Source: Symbiodinium natans (lineage: Eukaryota; Sar; Dinophyceae; Suessiales; Symbiodiniaceae). From it: 64,000 nucleotides of DNA. The position numbers and the translations under genes were made by a program. This document shows, in pieces, positions 22,830 to 34,789 of the stretch; the first letter of the stretch is position 1, and every line of letters begins with the position of its first letter. The notes under the pieces are model-generated. The model did not search any database, was not told the DNA's origin, and saw nothing but the letters and a program-made list of their open reading frames with translations. Where the stretch lies: assembly GCA_905221605.1 (NCBI GenBank), contig CAJNDS010000101.1:107208-171207 (forward strand), given 5' to 3'.

Positions 22830-25790
22830 ACAGGAGGCAGAGCAAAGGCTGAGGGATGACATTGAGTCGCTGAGAAAGCTGGAGCAGGACACCTCTGACA
22901 TGAGCATCATAAGTCCTATGGAGCAGCCGTGCCTCAAATCGATTCAGCGTCAAGCATCACGACTCGTTCAAGGCACTTAGACTCTGGCAGAAACGCGGTG
23001 CGGCCTGCATGCCGGCATTATGCCAGGAAACAGTAGGGGTGAGGGACTGCCCTGGAGAATGACAGCGAACTACGCCCTTGAGGGTGGGTTTGTCGAACAA
23101 TTTACAGCAGCTGCGGCAATGTCTGAGATTCTGGAAGAACGGAAGGATCACACGCTGTACTCGCAGAAGTTTGCATATCTGCTGCCACTTAGAGCGGCTG
23201 AAACATCCTGAAACCTCAGGAGCTCCGGCTTCGAAGCCCGCTGCTTGTCCGCAGTCGGACACGTCACGTGTCGTACGAGCTTGGACAATCCATTCCTAAA
23301 TTCAATGCTCCCCCCCCTCGCGAATGGTCAGATTTCTGGGGCCTGGGCTTAGGGATCTCGCTTGCAGCTACTGCTCACATTCTGTCAAATTCGATGTCTT
23401 CTTGTTCCTCATGTATCCTACACGGCAGGAGTTGTGATCCCATAAATACTGCATATATAGGTACCCCTGATTTTGGAAGAAGCCCCTTTCAGTGCCTCGG
23501 TGCGCAGGCCGGGTCCTGTCCAATCGACGAGGAGCCAGATCGCTGGGCAGAAGCCTGCCAAGGTGCAGCAGTCAGCCAGTTATTCGTTGGCCCGACAAGT
23601 GACACGTTGCCGGTTGAAAGGATGCATGCAGATGTACAGATGCTTTTCTAGAATTTTGTTGTGTCACTGACGCAGAGGCAGCAGGCCGCGCCACACCGAA
23701 GTCCAGCAAGCGAAGGAGCGGTGTGCATATCAATGTCTCATTCTTGCTAAGCACTGCCAAGCTTGCTGTTGGGACCTTCACAGGAAGGGCCCAGCAGCTG
23801 CTAGCCAGCAGGCAGGGGTTCAGCATGTGCATATAGATCACAGTCCTGCAGCCCCCTGCACAAGGCGATGTCGCTGTTGGAGCTTGGGTCAGCTCCGGCC
23901 AGCGAGGAGGTCGGAACATGTGGCATGCGACACCTCACAGCCTGAGCAGCGCTAAGGAGCTGCAGGCGCTGGAGATTCAGCAGCTTGCTGCTGGACAGCG
24001 TGAAGTGGCCATGAAGGCTGCCCAGGCAAGGTCAAAGTGACTACGCTGCTGCGCGAGCAGTGCCATGCATCAGGGAAGACGATTTACTGCAACGGTATCA
24101 CCACAATGAATCCAATCCCTGCTTCTGCTCGCACATGCAGGAGGTTGTTGACAACATGGGGTCCTCACTGACAGCGGATGAGCGGGACCGAACAAGGACA
24201 CCGGATGTGCCTGCCGAAAGCAGCATCACGACCCGGGCTGTTTGCCTACTAGGAGGGCAGCCATCGAGTCCGTTCGACACGCTGTAGCTGAACAGGCCTT
24301 TGCCATTGTTGAATTGGCAACAAGCGGCATGTGGCAGATGAATGAAGGCTCTGGGCCCGAGTTTGAATGCAGGTGGAGGCACAAGAGCGACAGCAGAACA
24401 TCAAGGCAGGTTCACCGACACAGCACCTGACGTACCAATACCTGCCCACGGCTGCTCTTCATCGTGGTTATGCACGACTCCAGGCAGCGGGAGCCATGTC
24501 CGAACTTCTCAGGAGCGCTCAATCGGACCATGAGGACAAGGCCGCGCGTGACCTGCCCAAAGTCTTCCCAAAACCATATGCCACATCAGCACGATGACAA
24601 ATCATTGCCTCCGGAGCAAAGCAGAGCAAAGCAGTGCCCATCAGGCAGAGCTGTCGATGGTGAGGCAGCTGAAGGCCCTGCAGCTGTTGGCGTTTCCTTG
24701 GCGACGTAAAACCGTGCGACGGCGAAGGCGGAGCTGGCAGAAGCTAAAGAACTGGCTGACAAAGACCACCAGGCACCTGTGGCGTGCTTCAAATCTGTGC
24801 TTTGTTCAATCCTTAATAAGCCAGTATTTTTAATGCGAGAGGAATCGGAATTGTGGGCAGGTAGAAGAGCAAAAAGTAAGTACGCTCTTGGAGCGACTGG
24901 CGCACCAGAGACTTGCTCGGCAAGAGTGTCCGAACTCATTCTGGCCAAGGAGGTAGGCAATAGGTAGGCATGTACTTATTGGGCTATAGGGTGCTCTAGG
25001 TCTACATAGGCTTTGGTTTAGGGGGTTGATGGTGTTGTAGCAAAGCACTAACATTCCTTACGCCAAGCCGAGGCGAAGCGAGCCCGCGCGGGCCAATGAG
25101 GATAAGCTCCTCATAGCAAGGGCGAAGCAAATTCTGGAGCTCAAGGCATCAGCGTACCGAAGACTGCTAAGACTCCATAGGCGTGCTAGGTTAAGCAAAC
25201 CCATCCGGCCCACGCCCAACTGGTTCGGGTTGCAGTGTGCAGGCGCTTCAGTGGAAAGCCCAGTGCACATTTGGATTCGCAATGTTGGGCATATTTTCAC
25301 CACATCACTCCATCATCAAAGGGCTTAGGCGCTCAATCCCGCTTGTTCAGTTCGGTCAGGGCATCCCGGTTTGCTGAGGCCCCGAAACTCTGAAAGCCCT
25401 GAACCCTAAACGCAGGTCGACTGCTCGATTTATGTGGCGGGCTTCGGGCGAACTACCCTGAACCCTGAGCACTGTATCCGGCGTCCTTTAAGGACTTAAC
25501 TGCGCCTTAGCGGATTGGCGAGGGGCATGTAGGAGCTCAAGGTTCCATGGCTTGTTGTCCTGGAGGGCTAGAGAACTTCAGGTGGCACAACTAGGTCCAC
25601 ACTCGACCCCGAAAAACGCAGGCACAAGTGCAGTGGGATGAGAAGCGCCTGTCAAAAGAGAAGGAGGACCATCATCAACAAGGAAGCATCATTGAGCTTT
25701 GTGCTGCATGCAGTGTTGCTTTGAGGATGAGCTCGTCCTCAAAAACAAGATAAGGCAGCTGGAGGACTGGCCGAATGCCCTGGGTTGCCA
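22830..25790 (+). CDS. Coiled-coil protein, many short exons
   Basis: A series of plus-strand exons carry heptad-rich sequence: 22831-22925 (QEAEQRLRDDIESLRKLEQD); 23100-23170 (AAAAMSEILEERKDHTLYSQ); 23945-24035 (SSAKELQALEIQQLAAGQRE); about 24035-24100 (VTTLLREQCHASGKTIYC); 24267-24350 (AAIESVRHAVAEQAFAIVEL); 24370-24560 (VEAQERQQNIKAGSPTQH and ALHRGYARLQAAGAMSELL); 24600-24690 (KAEQSSAHQAELSMVRQLKA); 24724-24775 (AKAELAEAKELADKDHQ); 24850-24945 (GQVEEQKVSTLLERLAHQRL); 25065-25170 (ANEDKLLIARAKQILELKAS); 25619-25780 (VQWDEKRLSKEKEDHHQQ and DELVLKNKIRQLEDW). The product would be a long coiled-coil structural or cytoskeletal protein. Whether it is one gene or two is not settled. Splice sites were not individually resolved. 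Confidence 0.5.
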
Positions 25791-25799
25791 CATCCCCAA

Positions 25800-28680
25800 A
25801 CAGCCGAAATTACGCTGAAAATGTCATGAAGGTAGATGAAAGTTGGGGTACCGGGCGAATGAGCCAGCATCAATAAGGTGTGTTGTCGTTAAGCTACCTG
25901 ACCTTCAGTTCACATGGTCTCTTGAGGGAGATTCTCGTGAATAAAAGAAAGAACCAAAGAAATCGAATATTGAACATTAAACAAGAACGTGCAGAAACGA
26001 ATATTGTTCGGCAGCTCCATGTCCATCGCGCTTTGCTTCGATGTGTACTGGAAATTGCTCTCCTGAGCTTAGTTTTGCCTTCATGCATGTCGTAAACCAG
26101 CCGAGAGATGCTTTTGACATTCTGCGCCGGTCTTCCCTGTCCCTGAGAGCAATGCCTAAGAATTGGTTTTGAGAGCATGCTTCAAAGCAGCCCCTGTGCT
26201 TTCATGAGTCTGAAGGAGAAGATTCGGCAGAGACGACACGCCTCACTCCACGAGGATGGGCGGTCCGTGTACAGGGTTTCAAGATAACAGCATGTTCATC
26301 CTGCGCCAATCTGCCACGAATGTTTGGATGTTTGCGATGTTACTGGCTAACACCAGCTGGCTTGCAGCAAAAGAGATGCGCCGGCAGGCGAAGAACGCGA
26401 AGAGGGCAAAGGCGCGAAAAGTTGTCGCCTGGATGCATCGTGCGGCCAGTTGAGCTCACAGATTCAAGCCGTCACAAGCATAGTCCGTCAGAATTCAAGC
26501 AGTGGCAAGCATAGGCCGTCGATGTGGACCACAGCGGCCGCGCGCTGCCCATCGAGCAGGATGACAGATAGCCTAGACGGGGAGACTTTGCGGTTGAGCC
26601 GGAGACGGTCTCATGCTTGTGCTCTTGAAGTGGTGGAAAGGTCGTTAGGCATCCAAACCTGTTTGAGCTTCGCGTGCTGAACGGGAAGAATCAAACCATT
26701 GAGTTGCTTCATTCCTGATTCCTGGACCTTTCAGAGAGCACCTGACTTGGATGTCGAAGCTCAAAAAGGTTACTCGAAGTACAGCGGCTGCATTTCATGC
26801 AGACGGAGCATGTCGTTGCAACAGCCAGAAAGAGTCGGCCGCGTGTGTTGCCATGTTCTCCTACAGCTCAGTAGAGTCAGAGTTCGGACCCTCCAGTCAG
26901 GGTCAGGGGGGGGCTTCGTCTGAAGCTGTTGGTGGCTTCAGCGCGGCACAGAACAGCCTTCAGATGCTTTGCACGTGCTAGCCTTGCTAGCTAGGCTTGC
27001 TAGCCTTCACAGTCAAAGTCATGAAAGCGGCTCTTCATGTTTCATCTCCCCCCCAAAGAAAGCCTCGTTATGCCTTTCATGTCTTTCTCGCGTGCCCACC
27101 AGCGGCATTGACTGGAAACTGCGAAGCTGGTCCTCAGAAAGTCGGAATCAGTGGATATCAGTGGGTGTTTTTTTTGTTGATTGGCAGGTCCCCTAAGCAT
27201 GTTGGAAAAAGGTTGCGCCCTCACGTGCCTCCACGCCTTGTTGCAAGCTCTGCAGGCATGGAGCCCTGCGACATGGAAGAAGCAGAGCTAGATTTTTCGT
27301 TGGGCGCCAAGCGGAAAGCAAAAGCACAAGGCGTGTACATGAACAATGTACAGATTCGGACACAAGTTCTGAGCCCGAGATTCTAAGGTTAGATGCCGTA
27401 CGAAAACGCTTGAGACGAGGCCTTGATCCACCAGACCAGCTTCACTTTCAGGACTGGCTTTGAAGTAGGTGCCGATGACTGGTAAACCTATGTAATCATC
27501 GTGGAGTTACTAGAGTCACTAGATTGCCTTGAGGTCCATGACATGCAGCGCAGCCACAAAAGAAAACGCATGTTCGGCATCTTGAGCCTGTACTCCGCCG
27601 CTGTGGGCTCTCAGCACGACTTGAATTCGTTAGAACCGCTGGCCCCGACGCAGGAAGTTCATGAACTCATCAGATGACAAACAGATCGTATTCAAGAGCT
27701 GTAGACATGGTAGGTCCTACAATGTAGGATAATCATCCGGCTGTATGAATACGGGAACCACACTCCTCGGTTTTCAACAGCGACAGCAAACGAATGACCC
27801 CAACCGAGGTGCTAAAAAGCGCCACAATGTTGCAAAAACCCAAACACTGAAAGAGTGCGAAATGGGTACAGGCATGTACAGGCATTGAGAGGCCGGGCAT
27901 ATGCAACCTACCACTCTATACTCGTAAACCAGCAGCAACAAGGTAACAAAGACAAAGCTTGCCACTCGAGCCAGGGAGTGCAAGGTGCCCCTTCGCAGAG
28001 GCTTCAGGCCATGGCAGAGACCAAGCTGAGGAAGTTCTTCAGGCTCTTACGCTTGGAAATTCTCCGTAATGCTGGGCCCCCAGAAAGCGACATGCTGATG
28101 AACTCAGCAATCCCATGCAATCCCCAAATGCCACAGCAGCAGATGCATCCAGCTGATGGTCGGGGCTGCATTTTATGTTGCATGTCACCGTGTACTGCAG
28201 TCGCAGTTCTTTCTTGGATGCTTTCGAGAAGAGGGACAATCTTATGATGCGAGGTCCCTTCGTCGTCGTTGAGTGAACCCTAAGCCAGAGCCCCACCCAT
28301 CTCGGCCATGAGCTGCCAAGGCCCGGCGTCCATCTGGGATTATGTTCTTTGTGGGCGCCATCGGCCTGGTCACGCTGAGGGCCGTGAGGATGGAGCAGTG
28401 GGTATGAGCACAGGGTTTAATCTGATGTTCAAGCATGAGGCTCTTACATGTTCTTAACAATGCTCTAAACATAGCCTCGAAGAAATGGGTTCTAAGGGCT
28501 AGGAGAAGAATGAGAAGACAGCTCCATCTGCAGCAGCGCATGCCAGTGCCTCAGGCAGCTCCTGCCGGTCACGGCTGGTGCTCAGGCGCAACATATCAAT
28601 GCAGGCACATCGCCCGGATGCTGAACGCAGCTGATAAGTGAAGGTCAGGAAGAGCGCGTGGCCATGAAATTATGTGACTA
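25800..28680 (+). other. Sparse region with a few possible exons
   Basis: Possible plus exons: 26340-26450 (AAKEMRRQAKNAKRAKARK), 26650-26725 (HPNLFELRVLNGKNQTIELL) and 27256-27385 (EPCDMEEAELDFSLGAKRK). They are not recognised as a family and may belong to one gene. The rest looks non-coding. Confidence 0.3.
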
Positions 28681-28699
28681 CGGCTGCTGCCAGGTGTGC

Positions 28700-31259
28700 C
28701 AAAGGCTGGGATGACCTACTTCTTCTCCGTTGGTGATTTTGGTGTTGCGGCCTGCGAACGTGCCTTTAAGGACGGCATCGGCCTTTGTGCAGCATATTGC
28801 AGCATCCAAGCACTGCAACGATCCGCCACGAGCAGCCTCGGTGTGTCGAAGAGGCCAACCAGCTGGAAAGTGCCGGCGGTGATGGCCACCACTCGTGCTC
28901 GGCGGGTCATCAGCTCCTCGTGAGATTTGCGGCAGAGTTTTATTTCGGTTTTCACATGAAGTGCTACAGGCGCCGTCGTGGGAACTGACAGCCACTGCCA
29001 AGGAAGCTTGTGGCAGCGGCCATGGAACACCTGGCCGGGGGCTTGCAGCCGGAGTTTATCCTTTCCCTTGGGGATGCTCGGAAGTACCATGAAATACATG
29101 CAAGCACCAGACAGCACATGCAGTGCATAATGCAGTGCACATTCAGTACACGCGTACAACTCCCATCGGGGCCCATCAACGTGCTTCCATGCAGACACAA
29201 TCAAGGACAACTTCTACATCCGGGGAGTCTTTGGACATTGCAATCTAACAGATTGTTTTGCTGGTCAGCTGCACAGGATACTACTTAAGGCCTTGGCATG
29301 AATCGTGGAGAAAACAGCACAGCTCACAGGTGAAGGACTCGGAAGATCCCCAATTCCAGGAGTCCTTCGTCTCTTGGCCTTTGTTTGCAGTGCTGCTCAG
29401 TCTTGGATCGGATCGCAACATGTGAGTCTGCGAAGCCATCACCTGTAGCCAAGGAAGACATCTACAGCTATGGCAATCTGTCTGAGATCCCCTGGCAGGC
29501 AAAGACAATAACACGCGATGCCTACCTAGGCCCTAAGCCCCGCGAAGCCACCAAGTCTTTTGCATAGCTTTGATCACCCCCCCTCCACCCCCAAAGCGCG
29601 AGTCTGTCGTCCGGAGTCGTCCCTTCTCAGATCACACTGGGAGATCATGATCATCGGGGCAACATCTCGGCGCTTCTGCAGCGGCCACAGCGCAATCCGC
29701 GGTGGCGTCTGCCTTCCCCGTGACTGGGCGAGGAATAGGAATGCCTTGGGCAGCTTGGGGCACATGGCAGAAGAGCAAGCATATTATAAAGCAGCAAGCG
29801 GCGCCCTGCACGAAGCTGATGCTACAGGTACTACGTTTTCCAACTACCGACGGGAAAGAGACAGGTCAGATTCCTCGTGCTGGACTCTGTGGGACTGGAG
29901 GGTGGCATGCTCGAGCACACCCCGAAGGGGAGACGTTTCGAGAAGGAGCACATGGCAGCCAAAGGGGCTTTCAATACTTTCAGCGTAGCTTTCAAACGCA
30001 AGCTGGATGGCAATTGCAGTTTCAATCGTACTCTTCGTCAACCCCCGACTGACAAGGTGTCGCTCAAAAACTCTTCAAGTTCAGATCCCAGTAGATCCCA
30101 TTTAAGGAGGCCTGAGGCGAAGTGTAGAAACATTAGCAGCACGAACGGGGGGGTTTTGTTAGTCCTGTTCCTGTACCATGCTGCGAACGTGGGCAACTTT
30201 GGCAATTCGTCAATATCTAACATCAATCCTAAGTTGCAATGACCGATGTCCTATCTTCTATTGCTTGTCCTTGATGTCCTTGCAAAGGACCTCTCAGAGG
30301 AATTTGCAGGCAGCAAGGCTGGAGGGGCGCAGTGGGATTGGCTTTCTCGAAGCCTGGCCCCTCGGCATGACATGGGGGTTCAAGATTCTGGCGCCCCATC
30401 ACGAAGCCCTTCAAAAAGAAGCACTTTAAAACGGCTCCTCAGAAGAAACCCTGATTGAAACCAAGCCCATGCCTGCTCTGAAGCCCCTCTTTGCTGGGTT
30501 CACTCACTCACTCACTCACTCACTCACTTACTCTAGTTTTCGATTCTACGCGGTTCCTTTTTAACGCTGACATGTCGCTCCGTTTCAGCAATGACGGTAT
30601 AGTGACTCCCTGATACGCTTTTGATGACACATGAATCCTTCAGGCCAACGAGGATGAGGCCGCCTCACTGCAGGCCAGCAGTGCATACACGAGAGCCGCT
30701 TGAGTCACTACATGTCACTACAGTGCCGAGCTTTGCTTCGAGGTCGTCGTCGGACACCGGCCCATCCGAAGCCTGGCTGACCGTGGAAAATATGGCTCCG
30801 CGCCGCCTGAGGCGGCGGCAGCCGAGGCGCTAAAGGCGGCGCTGCTGACAGCGTCCACGCCCGTGCCATGGCAGCGTTTGCCGGGGCATCGTTAAAGCCA
30901 TTGTTGGCCACGACCTGCCACGAACCATCATGAGCCAAACTGAAACCAATGTCCCTCGAACCTGAGCTTGGCTAAAGTGGCTGAAGTGGCTGGAAGTGGC
31001 TGAGGTGGTTTATTTGCACGGCCATGATCATGTGATGCAGCACTTCCGCGAAAGCGAGCAGGAGGTTCATCACATCGGAAACGGAGTGGGAGGGATGGGC
31101 TTGCATCCGCTCAAGAACTGCTCGGATTGCAGCGAATTCCAGTGGGGGACTTCAGCGCATGGCTTTGCAGTACACGAGCTTGCAAAAGATTTCCTGGCCA
31201 CCCACTTTGTGGATGCCACCACACGACAAGTCCTACATACCGTAGTCATTCCTTTCTGA
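28700..31259 (+). CDS. Purple-acid-phosphatase-like metallophosphatase (ACP5 type)
   Basis: Exons supply the dinuclear-metal motifs in family order. About 28708-28760: YFFSVGDFGVAA (first Asp). 29003-29085: VAAAMEHLAGGLQPEFILSL. From 29206: DNFYIRG (Asp/Tyr motif GDNFY). About 29285-29305: WHESW. 29454-29498: EDIYSYGNLSEIPWQ. 29631-29719: ITLGDHDHRGN...RWRLPSP. 29828-30055: YYVFQLP...FLVLDSVGLEGG. About 30315-30360: AQWDWLSRSLA. About 30724-30880: VVVGHRPIRSLADRGKYG (catalytic His). 31005-31259: YLHGHDHVMQHF (His-x-His), stop TGA. The junction after WQ (29499) is GC-AG, SP|YY (29720) is GT-AG, and SLG|DN fits GA-AG. These enzymes hydrolyse phosphate monoesters. The usual metal-binding Asn of GNHDY is Asp here. 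No signal peptide was located because the 5' end is unclear. Confidence 0.9.
30501..30532. repeat. (CACT)n tetranucleotide tract
   Basis: About seven tandem CACT/TCAC units inside an intron of the metallophosphatase gene. Confidence 0.95.
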
Positions 31260-32435
31260 GAAAGACTCCTTTTTTGTTGGATCGCTTGATGGTAGGTTTG
31301 TGGGACTTGCCGTTCCTCGCCGGCATCAGAACAAAAGAGAACGCTGCACACTGGCTCGAAGCCGTCACCTCGACCTTGCCGAACATATCGCATTCCGATG
31401 CCTGGTGAGAGGAGCTGTGCCTGACCGAAGACATCATCTTGGCGTACGGCGGTGACGGTGACATTCACTGTGAATCTGCGCCGGACCATCCACCGTCACC
31501 CTCTCCCTGCATACAGCGTCAGGCAAGGTTGCAAAGCAGCGCTTGTTTCAAGGTATGCTGATGGTTAGTTAGACATGGCAAGTGAGTGAGTGAGTGAGTG
31601 GACGCCTGGGGTGCCCTCCGGCCAAGGGAAACGTTCCCTCCCGCCATCTCTTCCCTCCTCCGCTTGCGTCATTGGGGAGATCCGGCAAGAGTTCGATGCT
31701 CCGAGCAGGTAATCCGAGCTGGGAAAATGCTGGGTGGACGTACCAAACACGCACACTCGCACCGGCAGCAAGACGAAGGGGAAAGAATCAAATTCAGCTC
31801 ATCCCCTTTTGGCTGTGCAAAAACAGAATCCCCTTGGCGTGCGGGGCAATGCCTCCGCCTGAAGGCACCGCCCCCGACCAGAAGGGTGTCATGGCAAGTC
31901 CTTGAAATAAAATTGTCAGAGGTTGTATCAAGATGCAAGCGCGGCCTGCAGGTTCAGTCACTTCGCATCAATGGCCTCGACCATCTGCAAGAACGCATCC
32001 AGCAAGTTCAAGGGCACTTGTCAGCTGCTTAGATCAGCTGTGGAGTCTCTCTCATGAGTCTCTCTCATGCCTATGGCTCAGGACCTTAGGATGGTTTACC
32101 TGCAGATTTTTGTCTCGTATTGTTGGAGCTCCAAGCCCACCTCGCGCTGAGGCTGGTATGCCTGGAGACGGCACTGCCCTGTGCCCCTTGGTGCAGCAAA
32201 TTGCAGCAACGTTCTCTTCGACGCAACTTAAGACAGATGGGCGACAAGACAGGAGCCTCGCCCGAGCATCGCCTTCGTGGCTGGAACGTGGTTTGCGGCG
32301 AAGGTTTCACAGCGCGGGCTGCAGGCAGTGAAGGATGGCTCCACGGACAGGACTGCGGGTGATGTGCTGGTTGCAGGTTGCCGTAAGATGCCTTATGTCT
32401 CCGAGTCTGCACGGCGATTGGAAGGAGTCCCGGGG
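31260..32435. other. Intergenic, a (GTGA)n tract, weak frames
   Basis: About five GTGA units lie at 31582-31600, the reverse complement of the tract at 30.5 kb. Plus frames at 31905-32030 (EIKLSEVVSRCKRGLQ, HLQERIQQVQGHL) and 32118-32260 look mildly coding but are unassigned. Confidence 0.35.
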
Positions 32436-32437
32436 GA

Positions 32438-33370
32438 TTGGGTGAGCTTCTTGCCCTTCTGGCAGTTCTCGATTTCTTGACTTCTGAATCTTCCGGCCTT
32501 GGACGCCAGAGCAGCATCTTTGCCACCGCCACCAGAATGGTTACATTGAAAGCTTGCCAAGAGTGTCTTGCCAAAGTAGAGCTCCAGCTGATCTTTGGGC
32601 CACCAGAAGCAAAGCCTGTGCGCGCAACTGGCGTCATGCGCCTACTGCAGCTGGAAGGCACCACTCTTCAACGCGAGTGGGTGGGTGCTCTACGTGAGGG
32701 CTGTCATTTACTGCAGGGGCATTTACGGCAGAATTGCCTAAATTTCTGAACTTTGATACAACCCACATTAGAAGTCCCTCTGCATTGCCTACGCCCCCAT
32801 CCCCATGTCAGGTGAAGAAGCCTTGCTCAGAATGCTGCAGAAGATGTTGCCGAAGCAAGCGCCCACCTTAGCACAAGGAGTGTGCAGTGTGCTCAGACCT
32901 CAGACAGGTTCAGGTTCAGCTGTGTTTTTGCGGGAGAAGCGTGGGATCCGAGGCCTCACGCAAGGATTTCGAGCAGCTTCAGGAGCCCGTCCAGCTGCTT
33001 CTGGCCGCGGCTCAGTGTCTCTTCTCAGAGGCCGCTGCGCTTGCACTTTGCCATACGATGCCACTCTATACCACTGTGCGGTCATGTCATTCTGGGCTTA
33101 TGCTCCCGTAACGCAAAGCAGAACTTAGTAACTTGCGCAGGATGAGGAAGAGTCACTGCGCCGAGTTTTAGAGACACTTCGCTTGGAATCGGCTTCGCCC
33201 GTGTCCTCCGCCGAGCTGAAAGCGGCATTTGGAGAAGCTTGGCAACAAAAGCGAAAAGAAAGTCATAGACAGTCAAACAGTCCAGATTGCCTGGAGCGGA
33301 CTGAAAGTGCTGAGGATACGAGCCCTCTACTTTACATGGGCGTGGAGCACTTTGGCTGCGGCACATGATA
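32438..33370 (+). CDS. Unknown helical protein, several exons
   Basis: Likely exons: 32530-32700 (LKACQECLAKVELQLIFGPP and VMRLLQLEGTTLQREWVGAL); 32815-32880 (EEALLRMLQKMLPKQAPTLA); 32945-33060 (ASRKDFEQLQEPVQLLLAAA and QCLFSEAAALALCHTMP); 33140-33260 (DEEESLRRVLETLRLESAS and SAELKAAFGEAWQQKRKE). The charge and helix pattern is consistent along the plus strand, so a real gene is likely, but no family is recognised. Overlapping frames at 33280-33370 compete. Start and stop are not resolved. Confidence 0.45.
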
Positions 33371-33374
33371 TGCG

Positions 33375-33997
33375 GTTTATGCGTCTTGCACCTGGTCGTG
33401 TGCTGATAGGCCTCTTAAAGTTCAGGGCACCGGTACTGCACTCCGCAAGCAACTCATGTAGGACAACGTCCTGGGTCTGGCAAATCGAGGCTGTATCGCA
33501 GCGGAGTTGAGCAGATTCTGGCATGCTTCAGCTCCTGGACAGGCCTCAAGCTTGGACACTTTCATTTGCTGAGCTTGCTGGCAGCTCTTCCTGCTCTATC
33601 CTGCTCTGGTGACTTCGCTCGCCGTTCTGCAGGCTACTTTGCTTTTGACGAGGAGCTGCAGCAGCATGACATCAAAGGATCCGTGACGATATTGGAGACT
33701 TCAGCGGTCTCGTGCTATGACAGCTCTTTTGGAGAGACAAGGTTGCTGAGTTAAATTGTCATAAGCTGTTGATATGCCATGGCAATGTCTCTGTGTGTGT
33801 GGAGCTACAAAGGTTACTCTCTGCCTGCCCGCACGCGAGCTGCGTTCAAGAGCTGCGTCGCCACATTGGCCAACGCCTGCTGGACTCGCCACATTGCAAA
33901 TGCAACAGCCCAAAATAGACATGTCTTAAGCCCATCTGTTCTAAACCCTCTGTGTGTGTGTGTGTGTGGGCCACACTCTCTCTCTCTCTCTCTCTCG

Positions 33998-34030
<33 letters not shown>

Positions 34031-34600
34031 AGTGGAGCTTCTATGTTTGTGAGTTGTAATAACAGGAGCATCGCTTCGAAAGGCTCGGCGGCCGGTTCTT
34101 ACATCACGGTGTCCCGCCTGCACTCATCTGTACTTTGCATTTCAAAGCTACTAAATGCGGCAACTCGGTGCCCAATACACCCATATATAGTCCCATGAAC
34201 CCTACCAGCAGGTTCGTTCAAAACGCAAAAACATCATCAGAGGCGGTCCCACTGATCAGCTCAAGGAGCGGAAGTGGAATCGTCTCTTCGATTCCGTCGA
34301 CAGCGATCACAATGAGAAGATCTCGTGCCTTGGCATATGCGTTCGACCAAAGACATCCAAATATAATGTTAAGGCATTTAATGCATGTTAATGCTACATG
34401 GCCGCCTCGGCCTGGGCCTGCCCATGTTTAGGCACTGGGAGGAAGCAGTGCGGACGGTGTGGGGGGGGAGGAGGGAGGGAGGGGCGGGAGGGGGAGGGGG
34501 GTTTGAAGGTGGGGTACCTGCTTTATGCTCCCCATACGCCTATGGCTGGAGGCCTTGGCAGGTTCAGTGAAGCCTTTAACCTGCCCAAGTGTCTTATTGG
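33375..34600. repeat. Non-coding stretch with GT, CT and G-rich runs
   Basis: Short GT run at 33951-33967, CT run with CTCG interruptions at 33976-34030 and a GGA/G-rich run at about 34458-34503. A possible exon lies at 33630-33700 (GYFAFDEELQQHDIKGSVTI). Otherwise nothing recognised. Confidence 0.7.
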
Positions 34601-34621
34601 CACGCTGCATGCCTTGTGAGG

Positions 34622-34789
34622 ATGGAAGAGTGGTGGAAGGCCATGGAGGATGACTGCAATGTTGAGCTCAGGGAACTCTTCCAATTCGAAAATGTCAAAA
34701 TGAAGAAGCTCGTGCAAAAGCTGCCACGCATCTGCAATGTGATGGAAGAAGAGGCATTGCAATTTGTCCTCAACCTTGGCACTGACTAG
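34622..34789 (+). CDS. Small charged exon or ORF
   Basis: ATG at 34622 opens MEEWWKAMEDDCNVELRELF, QFENVKMKKLVQKLPRIC and NVMEEEALQFVLNLGTD, stop TAG 34787-34789. The 55-residue amphipathic, charged sequence is convincing as coding. It may be a terminal exon rather than a whole gene. No family recognised. Confidence 0.45.
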   Translation: MEEWWKAMEDDCNVELRELFQFENVKMKKLVQKLPRICNVMEEEALQFVLNLGTD

